A stretch of DNA of 64,000 bases from Mesorhizobium_B sp035998495 (GTDB lineage Bacteria; Pseudomonadota; Alphaproteobacteria; Rhizobiales; Rhizobiaceae). This document shows positions 1-8,044 of this stretch, one piece after another. Position 1 is the first letter of the stretch, and each line of letters starts with the position of its first letter. The notes below the pieces were generated by a model that was not told the DNA's origin, searched no databases, and saw nothing but the letters and a program-made list of their open reading frames with translations. Made by a program: the position numbers and the translations under genes. The stretch covers positions 47,931 to 111,930 of the forward strand of contig DASYHP010000074.1 in NCBI GenBank assembly GCA_035998495.1, given 5' to 3'.

Positions 1-1035
1 GCCGACCGGCTGTTCCCCCTGTCGCTGGCCTCGGGCGGCTCGGCGCAGGTGGGCGGGCTTCTGGCGACGAACGCCGGCGGCACGGGCGTGCTGGCCTACG
101 GCAATGCGCGCGACCTCTGCCTGGGGCTGGAGGTCGTGCTGCCCACGGGCGAGGTGCTCGACGACCTGAGGAAACTGCGCAAGGACAACACGGGCTACGA
201 CCTGAAGAACCTCGTCATCGGGGCGGAAGGGACGCTCGGCGTCATCACAGCGGCGGTGCTGAAGCTCACGCCGCGTCCCCGCGGCGTGGAGGTGGCGTGG
301 GCGGGCGCGGCCTCGCCGGAGCAGGCTCTGCGCCTGTTCGAGCTGGCGAGCGGCCTGGCCGGGCCAGGTCTCACCGGTTTCGAGCTGATCGGCGACTTGG
401 CCCTCCGGTTCGCGCTCCTGGCCGACGCCCGCGCGGTCGCGCCGCTCCGCGCCCGCTGGCCCTGGCATGTGCTGCTCGAACTCTCCTCGGGCCGCTCGGC
501 CGAGGATGCGCGAGGCATGGTGGAGGATCTGTTCGAGCGCGGTTTGGGGCAGGGTCTCGTGGGCGACGCCGCGCTCGCCGTGGACGAGCGGCAGCGAAAA
601 GCGTTCTGGGCGCTGCGCGAGGGGCTGACGGAGGCGCAGGCGCGCCAGGGCGCATCGGTCAAGCACGACGTCGCCGTGCCGATCGCGAGCCTTCCCCGCT
701 TCATCGCCGAGGCCGGCAAGGCGGTGGCGGCGGTGGATCCTCTAGCGCGCGTGGTCTGCTTCGGCCACATGGGCGATGGCAATCTGCACTACAACCTGTC
801 GCAGCCCGAAGGCGGCGGCCCCGAAGCCTTTCTCGCCCAGGCCAAGCGCTTCAACGACGCCGTGCATGGCGTGGTCCGGGCGCTCGGCGGCTCGTTCGCG
901 GCCGAGCACGGGATCGGGCGGCACAAGCGCGACGAGCTTTCCCGCACTGCGCCGCCGGTCGCGCTTGACCTCATGCGCCGCATCAAGAGGGAGTTCGACC
1001 CGGCGGGCATCATGAACCCCGGCGTGGTGCTCTAG
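1..1035 (+). CDS. FAD-linked oxidoreductase, C-terminal part (GlcD/D-2-hydroxyacid dehydrogenase family), cut by window start
   Basis: The reading frame is open from base 1, so the N-terminus lies outside the window; 344 residues are visible. The early part is the end of a PCMH-type FAD-binding domain (GAEGTLGVIT near visible residue 75, with the NTGYDLK stretch before it). The rest is an FAD-oxidase C-terminal domain with the HMGDGNLHYN metal/substrate motif near residue 257, AEHGIG near 300, and the usual ending REFDPAGIMNPG. Members oxidise D-2-hydroxy acids (D-lactate, glycolate, D-2-hydroxyglutarate) and pass electrons to a carrier. Which substrate is used here cannot be read from the sequence. 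It stands alone, followed by a 163-base gap. Confidence 0.9.
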   Translation, partial: ADRLFPLSLASGGSAQVGGLLATNAGGTGVLAYGNARDLCLGLEVVLPTGEVLDDLRKLRKDNTGYDLKNLVIGAEGTLGVITAAVLKLTPRPRGVEVAWAGAASPEQALRLFELASGLAGPGLTGFELIGDLALRFALLADARAVAPLRARWPWHVLLELSSGRSAEDARGMVEDLFERGLGQGLVGDAALAVDERQRKAFWALREGLTEAQARQGASVKHDVAVPIASLPRFIAEAGKAVAAVDPLARVVCFGHMGDGNLHYNLSQPEGGGPEAFLAQAKRFNDAVHGVVRALGGSFAAEHGIGRHKRDELSRTAPPVALDLMRRIKREFDPAGIMNPGVVL

Positions 1036-1198
1036 CCGAAGCGGCTGGTGGCATTCGGCTAACCATCGGGGGCGACGGACAAATTTAACCGAACTTCTAA
1101 GCGCCGCGGTAAGCGGGCGTGCCTACTCTTCCATCCACAGAGGCCGGGAGAACCGGTCCGGAGGGCAAACGCTCTCGGGAGAAACAGGAAGGCTTGCC

Positions 1199-1774
1199 AT
1201 GCACAACACCGGAACGGCTCAGCCGATCTGGGCGGGGCGCGACATGCGCCTCGACCCCCTTCGCCTGCCCCACGCCATGAGCTTCGCCGACCGCGACGCG
1301 TTCGGCGAGGTGGTCTTCACCATTGACGCCCGCGGCGCCCGCATCCGTCGCAGGCTCCAGCAAAGCGGGCTGCCCGTGACGGTGGCGCTTCCCCCCCGTG
1401 CCTTCAAGGGCGTCGCGGCGCGGGCCATCGATGATGGGATCGGCAATGTCACGGTGACGCTGGAACTGATGCACGCCGACCCCATGCTGTCGGTGCCGCT
1501 GCTGGTCGCCCGCGACCTCGAAGACGTGGCGGCCGACTGGCGCGGTTGGTCGGACGCCTTCCGCCTGCCCATGCTGCTCGTGGAAAGCGACGGGGTGGCG
1601 CGCACGCTGGAGGAGTCGCTGTCGGCCGCGCCACGCGCCTGCGACCGCCGCCAAGGCCGCCCCACGCGCGAAAGACGGCCGCGCTTCCTCATGCGGCGCA
1701 AGATGGGCACGCTCGGCCTGCGGCTGACGATAGAGGGCCAGGAGATCATCGCGCCGGACCACGGATCGGAGTGA
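1199..1774 (+). CDS. DUF6101 family protein
   Basis: A 191-residue protein of unknown function that resembles the DUF6101 family found mainly in Rhizobiales. Visible hallmarks are a basic C-terminal stretch (RRPRFLMRRKMG near residue 160) and no signal peptide or membrane segment, so it is probably cytoplasmic. The ATG at 1199 is preceded by AGGAAGG at a normal distance. It is convergent with ubiA, with 33 bases between them. No functional claim can be made; the family assignment is by recall of its conserved basic tail and length. Confidence 0.75.
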   Translation: MHNTGTAQPIWAGRDMRLDPLRLPHAMSFADRDAFGEVVFTIDARGARIRRRLQQSGLPVTVALPPRAFKGVAARAIDDGIGNVTVTLELMHADPMLSVPLLVARDLEDVAADWRGWSDAFRLPMLLVESDGVARTLEESLSAAPRACDRRQGRPTRERRPRFLMRRKMGTLGLRLTIEGQEIIAPDHGSE

Positions 1775-1807
1775 CGAGCCTCCCGATTTCCTGCCCGCGC
1801 CCGCGGT

Positions 1808-2794
1808 TCAGCCCAACGGCTTGAGCCCCGCCCAGAGGCCGGCGCCGAGAAGCCCCAAAAAGATCACCGCGCCGACATGACGGTTGGAGCGGAACATCTT
1901 CAGGCACTGGTCGGCGTCGTCGAGGTCAAGGTTCTTGATCTGCCGCGCCATGTGGACGCCGGCCGCGACGAGCCCGGCCATGGCGGGCAGGGGCGCTTGC
2001 GCGGCGGCGAAGCTCGTCGCGATCAGGACGAGCGCGCCGCCATAGAGCCCGATCAGCCACAGCTTGGTGCGATCGCCGAACAGGAGGGCTGTCGAGCGCA
2101 CTCCCACCAGCGCGTCGTCCTCCTTGTCCTGATGGGCGTAGATCGTGTCATAGCCGATCACCCACAGCACCGTGCCGGCGTAGAGCAGCAGCGCGGGCGC
2201 GGCGAGCTCGCCGCGCAGGGCCGCCCAACCCATCAGCGCCCCCCAGGAAAAGGCCAGTCCCAGAACGGCCTGCGGCCAGTTCGTGACCCGCTTCATGAAG
2301 GGATAGGCGGCGACCACGAGCAGCGAAGCGAGCCCCGTGAGGATCGCGAAACGGTTGAACTGGAGCAGCACCGCCAGACCCGCCAGCGACTGGACGACGA
2401 GAAAGGCGAAAGCCTGCCGCTTGCCCACTTTGCCCGACGGGATGGGTCGTGAGCGGGTACGCTCGACAGCCCCGTCGATGCGGGCGTCCACGATGTCGTT
2501 ATAGGTGCAGCCGGCTCCGCGCATGGCGACCGCGCCAACCAGGAAAAGCGCGAGATGCCAAGGGTTTGGCAGAAGCTCCGGAAACGGTTCCCCGGGTTGG
2601 GGAAAGGCCGTGGCGGCAAGCGCCGCCGACCACCAGCAGGGCCAGAGCAGGAGCTGCCAGCCGATCGGCCGGTCCCAGCGCGCGAGCTGCGCATAGGGCC
2701 AGAGCGCCCGCGGCAGGGCGCGGTACACCCAATGGCCGCTCGGCGCGTCCGCCACACGACCCTGGCGTTCGAGGGATTGGATGGTGTCGATCAC
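1808..2794 (-). CDS. ubiA: 4-hydroxybenzoate octaprenyltransferase
   Basis: Integral membrane prenyltransferase that attaches the polyprenyl tail to 4-hydroxybenzoate in ubiquinone synthesis. The 328-residue length fits the family. The two Mg-binding Asp-rich motifs are present: YNDIVDARID near residue 155 and YAHQDKEDD near residue 220. Several hydrophobic segments follow the UbiA pattern. The start is a GTG at 2792-2794 (complement); no in-frame ATG gives a better N-terminus. It is divergent from the YefM-YoeB pair. Confidence 0.95.
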   Translation of the reverse strand: MIDTIQSLERQGRVADAPSGHWVYRALPRALWPYAQLARWDRPIGWQLLLWPCWWSAALAATAFPQPGEPFPELLPNPWHLALFLVGAVAMRGAGCTYNDIVDARIDGAVERTRSRPIPSGKVGKRQAFAFLVVQSLAGLAVLLQFNRFAILTGLASLLVVAAYPFMKRVTNWPQAVLGLAFSWGALMGWAALRGELAAPALLLYAGTVLWVIGYDTIYAHQDKEDDALVGVRSTALLFGDRTKLWLIGLYGGALVLIATSFAAAQAPLPAMAGLVAAGVHMARQIKNLDLDDADQCLKMFRSNRHVGAVIFLGLLGAGLWAGLKPLG

Positions 2795-2849
2795 CGGAGC
2801 CGACTGTCAGGACAAGGAGGGCGGGTCAAGAGGTGGACGGGAATAGGGT

Positions 2850-2873
2850 GGATGTACATGTTTCAGTACAGAC
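2850..2873 (+). promoter_or_regulatory. YefM-YoeB-type operator (two TGTACA-like cores)
   Basis: TGTACA at 2853-2858 and AGTACA at 2865-2870 lie 12 bases apart centre to centre, about 30-40 bases before the antitoxin start. The E. coli yefM-yoeB operator is described as a long and a short palindrome with TGTACA cores at 12-base spacing, so this is likely the autoregulation site. Binding is inferred from this similarity. Confidence 0.6.
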
Positions 2874-2896
2874 ACTCGCAAGACCAGGAGGCTTCC

Positions 2897-3169
2897 ATGA
2901 CCCGGCACGTTTCGATGACCGAGTTCCGCGCCAACATGGCGAAGTATTTCGATGAGGTTGAGGCCGATCATGCCGAACTGGTCGTGACGCGCCAGGGCCG
3001 CGAGTCGCTCGTTGTGATGACGCTTTCCGACTTCGAGAGCCTGACCGAGACAACGTTTCTGCTCAGCAGCCCGGCCAATGCGCGGATGCTGCGGGAGTCC
3101 ATCGCAGAGCTCGACGCCGGCAATGGGATTGAGCGGGAACTGATCGAACCAGACCACCTCGTGAAATGA
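2897..3169 (+). CDS. yefM: Phd/YefM-family antitoxin
   Basis: A 90-residue antitoxin of a type II toxin-antitoxin pair. The N-terminal half has the Phd/YefM DNA-binding pattern (MTEFRANMAKYFDEV, then VVTRQGRESLVVMTLSDFESL). The C-terminal half is the acidic, probably disordered toxin-binding arm. The ATG at 2897 has a strong AGGAGG six bases upstream; the frame is open further upstream but nothing there looks coding. Its stop overlaps the toxin start by four bases (ATGA). It is expected to repress its own promoter through the TGTACA cores just upstream. Confidence 0.9.
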   Translation: MTRHVSMTEFRANMAKYFDEVEADHAELVVTRQGRESLVVMTLSDFESLTETTFLLSSPANARMLRESIAELDAGNGIERELIEPDHLVK

Positions 3170-3459
3170 GGATCATTTTTTCCCGCCAGTCATGGGAGCA
3201 CTACATGCACTGGCAACGAACTGATCCCGTTATGGTGGAACGAATCAACGAACTCATCGGTGATGCCAGACTCCGTCCTTTCACCGGCATCGGAAAACCG
3301 GAACCGCTGAAGAAAAACCTTCGTGGCTGGTGGTCGCGCCGCATCAATTTGGACCACAGGCTTGTTTATCGAGTGTCAGGCGCGGGTGAGAACCAAGCGA
3401 TCGAAATCGCCGCGTGCGCTTCCATTACGGCGATTGACCGCCGGAATGCCTTCGCCTAG
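3166..3459 (+). CDS. yoeB: Txe/YoeB-family mRNA interferase toxin, probably frameshifted near its 3' end
   Basis: YoeB toxins cleave mRNA at the ribosomal A site. The frame follows E. coli YoeB closely, including Glu46 (GKPEP) and Arg65 (DHRLVYRV). The family normally ends in AACRYHY, where His and Tyr are catalytic and substrate-contacting. Here the read frame runs AACASITAIDRR and continues to 97 residues. One base to the side, positions 3417-3437 spell R-F-H-Y-G-D-stop, exactly the expected end. A single C lost in TGC-CGC to give TGCGC (3415-3419) explains this. As sequenced, the product should lack the catalytic His-Tyr. A sequencing error is the main alternative. Confidence 0.85.
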   Translation: MRIIFSRQSWEHYMHWQRTDPVMVERINELIGDARLRPFTGIGKPEPLKKNLRGWWSRRINLDHRLVYRVSGAGENQAIEIAACASITAIDRRNAFA

Positions 3460-3489
3460 CCCTCCATGCGGTTCCGACGCGGGGGCAGC

Positions 3490-4761
3490 ATGAATGTTCT
3501 TCTGATCGGCTCCGGCGCGCGGGAACATGCGCTGGCCTGGAAGCTCGCGCAGTCGCCGAAGCTCGAAAAGCCCTTCGCCGCGCCGGGCAATCCGGGCATC
3601 GCCGAACATGCGGAATGCGTGAGCCTCGATCCTGCGGACCACGACGCAGTGGCGCGGTTCTGCCGCGAGCGAAAGATCGAGCTCGTCGTGGTGGGACCGG
3701 AGGCGCCGCTGGTGGCGGGGCTGGCGGACGATCTCAGGGCGCAGGGCGTTTCCGTATTCGGCCCGTCGAGGGCGGCGGCAAGGCTCGAAGGCTCGAAAGG
3801 CTTCACGAAGGAGTTCTGCGCGCGGCACGGCATCCCGACCGCGCTGTTCCGCCGCTTCGAGCGGCTGGAGCCGGCCGTGGCCTATGTCCGGCTCAAGGGC
3901 GCGCCCATCGTGGTCAAGGCGGACGGGCTCGCTTCCGGCAAGGGCGTGACGGTGGCCGAAACGGTGGAGGAGGCGGTCGCGGCGCTGGAGGCGTGCTTCT
4001 CCGGACCCGGCGGGTCGGTCGTGGTGGAGGAGTTCCTGCAGGGCGAGGAGGCGAGCCTGTTCTGCCTGTGCGATGGCGAAACCGTGCTGCCCTTCGGCAC
4101 CGCGCAGGACCACAAGCGCGTGGGCGAGGGCGACACCGGCCCGAACACCGGCGGCATGGGCGCCTATTCGCCCGCGCCGGTGATGACGGAGGAAATGCTT
4201 TCCCGCGCCATGCGGGAGATCATCGAGCCCACGGCGCGCGGCATGGCGGCGGAAGGCGCGCCGTTCAGAGGCGTGCTGTTCGCCGGGCTGATGATCACCG
4301 AAAGCGGGCCGCAGCTCATCGAATACAATGTCCGCTTCGGCGACCCCGAATGCCAGGCGCTGATGCTGCGGCTCGAAGGCGACCTCCTGCGGCTGATGGC
4401 GGCGGTGGCGGAAGGGCGGCTGGCGGACGTTTCCGTGCGGTGGCGCGACGAGGCGGCGCTCGCCGTGGTGATGGCGGCGGACGGTTATCCCGGCGAGCCG
4501 CGAGCGGGCACTGTCATCCGCGGCGTGGAGGAAGCAAGGGCCGCCGGCGCGCAGGTCTTTTACGCGGGTACGGCTCTGCGGGACGGCACACTTGTGGCGG
4601 CCGGCGGGCGCGTGCTGAGCGTGGCGGCGACCGGCGGAACCGTGGGCGAGGCGCAGGCGAAGGCCTATGCCGCGGTGGGCCGCATCGACTGGCCGGGAGG
4701 ATTCTGCCGCCGCGACATCGGCTGGCGGGCGGTGGAACGGGAGAAGGCTGGCGCGATCTAG
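3490..4761 (+). CDS. purD: Phosphoribosylamine-glycine ligase (GAR synthetase)
   Basis: Second step of de novo purine synthesis: joins glycine to phosphoribosylamine using ATP. The 423-residue protein starts with the family signature MNVLLIGSGAREHALAWK. It has an ATP-grasp domain (VVKADGLASGKGV near residue 140), the HKRVGEGDTGPNTGGMG stretch near 215, and YNVRFGDPE near residue 285. The ATG at 3490 follows GGGGGC and matches the family N-terminus; an ATG 24 bases upstream would add an odd tail. It converges on a small protein, and the two stop codons share the bases CTAG. Confidence 0.97.
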   Translation: MNVLLIGSGAREHALAWKLAQSPKLEKPFAAPGNPGIAEHAECVSLDPADHDAVARFCRERKIELVVVGPEAPLVAGLADDLRAQGVSVFGPSRAAARLEGSKGFTKEFCARHGIPTALFRRFERLEPAVAYVRLKGAPIVVKADGLASGKGVTVAETVEEAVAALEACFSGPGGSVVVEEFLQGEEASLFCLCDGETVLPFGTAQDHKRVGEGDTGPNTGGMGAYSPAPVMTEEMLSRAMREIIEPTARGMAAEGAPFRGVLFAGLMITESGPQLIEYNVRFGDPECQALMLRLEGDLLRLMAAVAEGRLADVSVRWRDEAALAVVMAADGYPGEPRAGTVIRGVEEARAAGAQVFYAGTALRDGTLVAAGGRVLSVAATGGTVGEAQAKAYAAVGRIDWPGGFCRRDIGWRAVEREKAGAI

Positions 4762-4988
4762 CGGCTTTTGGTCAGCTCGAATGGGTCGGGTGCGGGGCGG
4801 TCGGGCAAGGTGCCCTCCGCACGCCGGCGGACGAAATGGCTGACGGAGCAGCGCGGCGAGCAGAGCACGCCGCGGTCCGACCAGTAGGCCGGGCCCTTCT
4901 CGCTCCTGCCCTTGTGGAATTGGAAGCCGGGCGCGTCGAGCGGGAGCCCGCATTCGACGCAGCGGTGGGTGGCGGGGCGGGCCAGCAT
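4758..4988 (-). CDS. Small four-cysteine (zinc-ribbon-like) protein
   Basis: A 76-residue protein with two Cys pairs, CVEC near residue 10 and CSPRC near residue 44, about 30 residues apart, typical of a structural zinc site. The middle is rich in aromatic and charged residues; there is no signal peptide. The ATG at 4986-4988 (complement) looks genuine. It overlaps the purD stop by four bases on the opposite strand. Function unknown; a zinc-binding fold is inferred from Cys spacing only. Confidence 0.6.
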   Translation of the reverse strand: MLARPATHRCVECGLPLDAPGFQFHKGRSEKGPAYWSDRGVLCSPRCSVSHFVRRRAEGTLPDRPAPDPFELTKSR

Positions 4989-5101
4989 GGCGCGACCTTA
5001 GGCGGCAAGCCCGACACTCGGCAAGGATGGCCGCCCGTGCTAAGGCCGGAACCAAGACGAAGGAGGGCCGGCGCCCTCCGAGCAACAGGGGAACCCTGCT
5101 C

Positions 5102-6883
5102 ATGTATCAGGCGCCCGTCGGAGAGATCAGCTTCACGCTCAAGCATGTCGCCGGGCTCAAGGAGGCCATCGACTCGGGCCGGCTGAACGGCTTGAGCGAG
5201 GATGTGGTGGACGCCGTGCTGGAGGAGGCCGGCCGCTTCGCGAGCACGGCGATCGCGCCGCTCAACCTGCCCGGCGACCTCGAAGGCGCCCGCTGGGAGG
5301 ACGGCCGCGTTTCCATGCCGGCGGGCTGGGCGGCGCTTTACCGGCAATGGACCGAGGCGGGCTGGAACAGCCTGTCCGCCCCCGAAGAATTTGGCGGGCA
5401 GGGCCTGCCGACGCTGATGAGCGTGGCCGCGCTGGAGATGTGGAATTCGGCGTCCATGGCCTTCGGCCTGGGGCCGACGCTGACCATGGGAGCCATCGAG
5501 GCGCTGGTGGCTCATGCCTCGCCCGAGTTGCAGCAGCGCTACCTGCCCAAGCTCGTGTCGGGCGAGTGGATGGGCACCATGAACCTGACCGAGCCGCAGG
5601 CGGGCTCGGACCTCGGCGCTCTGACCACGCGCGCCGAGCCGCAGGCTGATGGAACTTACCGGCTGTTCGGCCAGAAGATCTTCATCACCTATGGCGAGCA
5701 CGACATGGCCGAGAACATCGTCCATCTCGTGCTCGCGCGCATGACAGACGCGCCGCAGGGCACGAAGGGCATCTCGCTGTTCCTGGTGCCGAAATTCCTG
5801 TCCGACGAAGAAGGCGATCCGGGCAAGCGCAACGACGTGTTCTGCTTGCGGCTCGAGGAGAAGCTCGGCATCCACGCCTCGCCGACCTGCACCATGCTGT
5901 TCGGCGGCGGCAAGGGTGAAACGGCGGAGCCTGGCGCCGTCGGCTGGCTGGTCGGCGAGCCGAACCGTGGGTTGAACGCCATGTTCACCATGATGAACAA
6001 CGCGCGCCTCGCCGTCGGCATGCAGGGCGTGGCGGTGGCCGAGGCCGCGACGCAAGCAGCAACGGCCTACGCCGCCGAGCGACGCCAGGGCCGTCACGCC
6101 TCGCTCAGCGATGGCGGCATGGCGCCGATCCTGCGCCACCCGGACGTGCAGCGGAACCTCCTGACCATGCGCGGTCTGACGGGCGCCGTGCGCGCCATCG
6201 CCTATGCCTGCGCGCACGCCATCGACATGGCGCACGCCACGGGGGGCGACGAGGCGAAGCATTGGGCGATGCGGGCGGGCCTGCTGACGCCGGTCGCGAA
6301 AGCCTTCTCCACCGATGTGGGCGTGGAGGTCGCCTCGCTGGGCATCCAGGTGCATGGCGGCATGGGCTATGTCGAGGAGACGGGCGCGGCCATCTTCTAC
6401 CGGGACGCCCGCATCGCGCCGATCTATGAGGGCACGAACGGAATCCAGGCCATCGATCTCGTCACGCGAAAGCTGCCCTTGGACGAGGGGCGGCACGTCC
6501 ACGGCTTCATCGGCGAGCTGCGCGCGGTTGTGGACGAGGTTCGCACCAGCAACCGCGAGGGGTTCGGCCGCACGGCGGACGAGCTCGACCGGGCGCTCGA
6601 TGCTCTCCAAGCCGCCACCGACTTCCTGCAGAAGGCGCTGGCCGAGGGCCGCGCGGACGAGGCGCTGGCCGGCGCGACGCCCTATCAGCGCCTGTTCGGG
6701 CTCGCCTCGGGCGGCGTTCTGCTCGCCAAGGGGGCTCTCGCCTCCGACGAGGTTTTTCGCGTGACGCTGTGCCGCTTCTATGCGGAGAACCTGGTGGGCG
6801 AGGCGGCGGCGCTCGACGCGCGGGTGCGCGGCGGGGCCGAGAGCCTGGAGGCCGCGGCTGAAAGCGTGTTGTTCCCGGCATGA
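5102..6883 (+). CDS. Acyl-CoA dehydrogenase (DmdC-like, long form)
   Basis: FAD-dependent oxidation of an acyl-CoA to the 2-enoyl-CoA. The 593-residue size and an extra C-terminal domain after the catalytic region place it in the long subfamily that includes methylmercaptopropionyl-CoA dehydrogenase DmdC; the natural substrate is not known. Visible landmarks: MNLTEPQAGSDLGAL near residue 160 (FAD contacts), QVHGGMGYVEETGAA near 415, and the catalytic-Glu motif IYEGTNGIQAID near 440. The ATG at 5102 gives the conserved N-terminus MYQAPV; an upstream in-frame ATG at 5027 would add 25 unlikely residues. Stop and next start overlap (ATGA), so it is coupled to the enoyl-CoA hydratase gene. Confidence 0.9.
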   Translation: MYQAPVGEISFTLKHVAGLKEAIDSGRLNGLSEDVVDAVLEEAGRFASTAIAPLNLPGDLEGARWEDGRVSMPAGWAALYRQWTEAGWNSLSAPEEFGGQGLPTLMSVAALEMWNSASMAFGLGPTLTMGAIEALVAHASPELQQRYLPKLVSGEWMGTMNLTEPQAGSDLGALTTRAEPQADGTYRLFGQKIFITYGEHDMAENIVHLVLARMTDAPQGTKGISLFLVPKFLSDEEGDPGKRNDVFCLRLEEKLGIHASPTCTMLFGGGKGETAEPGAVGWLVGEPNRGLNAMFTMMNNARLAVGMQGVAVAEAATQAATAYAAERRQGRHASLSDGGMAPILRHPDVQRNLLTMRGLTGAVRAIAYACAHAIDMAHATGGDEAKHWAMRAGLLTPVAKAFSTDVGVEVASLGIQVHGGMGYVEETGAAIFYRDARIAPIYEGTNGIQAIDLVTRKLPLDEGRHVHGFIGELRAVVDEVRTSNREGFGRTADELDRALDALQAATDFLQKALAEGRADEALAGATPYQRLFGLASGGVLLAKGALASDEVFRVTLCRFYAENLVGEAAALDARVRGGAESLEAAAESVLFPA

Positions 6884-7650
6884 GCGGCGTGGAAGCTTCC
6901 AACGGGCATGTGCTGGTCGGGCGTGCGGGTGGCGTCCAGACGATCCGCCTGAACCGGCCGGAGAAAAAGAACGCGATCACCCGCGCCATGTATCGCGCCA
7001 TGGCCAACGCTCTTCACGCGGGCGACCGCGACGCCGGCGTCCGGGTTCACCTCTTCCTCGGCGTGACCGGCGCGTTCTCGGCCGGCAACGACCTCGCCGA
7101 CTTCATGGCGGTGGCGACCGGCGGCGACGCCGGCGACGAGGTCTGGGATTTCCTCCAGGCGCTGGCGGAAGCCGAGAAGCCGGTCGTCTCCGGCGCGGAC
7201 GGGATCGCGGTCGGCATCGGCACGACGATCCACCTCCACTGCGACCTGACCTTCGCCACGCCGCGAACCGTGTTCCGCACGCCCTTCGTGGATCTGGGCC
7301 TTGTGCCCGAGGCCGGCTCCAGCCTGCTCGCGCCCCGGCTCATGGGCCATCAGCGCGCCTTCGCGCTGCTTGCGCTGGGCGAGGGGTTTCCGGCCGAGGC
7401 CGCGCTGGCGGCGGGCCTCATCCACCGAATCGTCGGCGAGGACGAGCTGGAGACTGCCGCGCGCGGCGCGGCGGAGGCGCTGGCCGCCAAGCCGCCGCAA
7501 GCCCTGAAGATCGCCCGCGATCTGATCCGCGGCCCGCGCGACGCCGTGCTGGCCCGCATCCGCGAGGAGGGCAAGCATTTCTCCGCCCGCCTGCGCTCGC
7601 CCGAGGCCGCCCAGGCCTTGATGGCGTTCATGGACGGCAAAAAAGCTTAG
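6880..7650 (+). CDS. Enoyl-CoA hydratase/isomerase family protein
   Basis: A 256-residue crotonase-fold enzyme that should act directly after the preceding acyl-CoA dehydrogenase. The oxyanion-hole residues fall in AGNDLADFM near residue 68 and ADGIAVGIGTTI near residue 107. The catalytic-Glu region reads LGLVPEAGSS near residue 142, a form also common in delta3-delta2-enoyl-CoA isomerases, so hydratase versus isomerase activity is open. Start ATG overlaps the upstream stop by four bases. The 3' end overlaps a convergent lipoprotein gene by four bases. Confidence 0.9.
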   Translation: MSGVEASNGHVLVGRAGGVQTIRLNRPEKKNAITRAMYRAMANALHAGDRDAGVRVHLFLGVTGAFSAGNDLADFMAVATGGDAGDEVWDFLQALAEAEKPVVSGADGIAVGIGTTIHLHCDLTFATPRTVFRTPFVDLGLVPEAGSSLLAPRLMGHQRAFALLALGEGFPAEAALAAGLIHRIVGEDELETAARGAAEALAAKPPQALKIARDLIRGPRDAVLARIREEGKHFSARLRSPEAAQALMAFMDGKKA

Positions 7651-7874
7651 TTGCCTGTCGCGGCCGTCCCGCCCGAAGCTGTCCCTGCCGTCGGATCGCC
7701 GGTCGCGGCGGCGATGGCGGCGGTGTCCGTCCCTGTCGCGGCGACGGCGGCAGTCTCGTTGGTCGTTGCAGGCGTGGTCGAGGCTTCCGGCGAGGTGCTG
7801 TTCGACGTGCTGCTGCATCCGGCGGCTGCGCCCAATGCGCAGCCGAGGAGAATTGCTGGAAGATGTCGTGTCAT
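7647..7874 (-). CDS. Small Thr/Ala-rich lipoprotein
   Basis: A 75-residue predicted lipoprotein. A signal peptide (MTRHLPAILLGCALG) ends in a lipobox AAAGC with the Cys near residue 20. The remaining 55 residues are low-complexity Thr, Ala, Ser and Gly, with no recognisable domain. The ATG at 7872-7874 (complement) has GGGAG about nine bases upstream. Its TAA shares bases with the stop of the convergent enoyl-CoA hydratase gene. Function unknown. Confidence 0.65.
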   Translation of the reverse strand: MTRHLPAILLGCALGAAAGCSSTSNSTSPEASTTPATTNETAAVAATGTDTAAIAAATGDPTAGTASGGTAATGN

Positions 7875-8044
7875 CGGTGAAGCTCCCGGGTGTTTGTCTC
7901 TGACCCGAGGGAAGTTGGTCGCTCACCGCCGCCGACAAGGGCTCTGCCGATGCTTCTCGCCAGAACGAAGGTCGGTGCTTGCTGAAGCGGCATTGATGAA
8001 AGCCGGACAACGCCGTCGCCCAGGCCGCTGGGAGAGGTGCTGCC

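Noticed and set aside
1033..1061. TAGCCGAA/TTCGGCTA inverted repeat after the FAD oxidoreductase as a terminator
   Set aside because: 13-base loop and no T-run follow it; too weak to annotate.
2555..2896. Upstream in-frame extension of the YefM antitoxin
   Set aside because: It lies antisense to ubiA and across the operator; the ATG at 2897 has a strong ribosome binding site and gives the family length.
3376..5103. Long open frame on the minus strand opposite purD
   Set aside because: High GC gives long open antisense frames; the purD frame on the plus strand is unmistakable and this one has no recognisable domain and Arg/His-rich composition.
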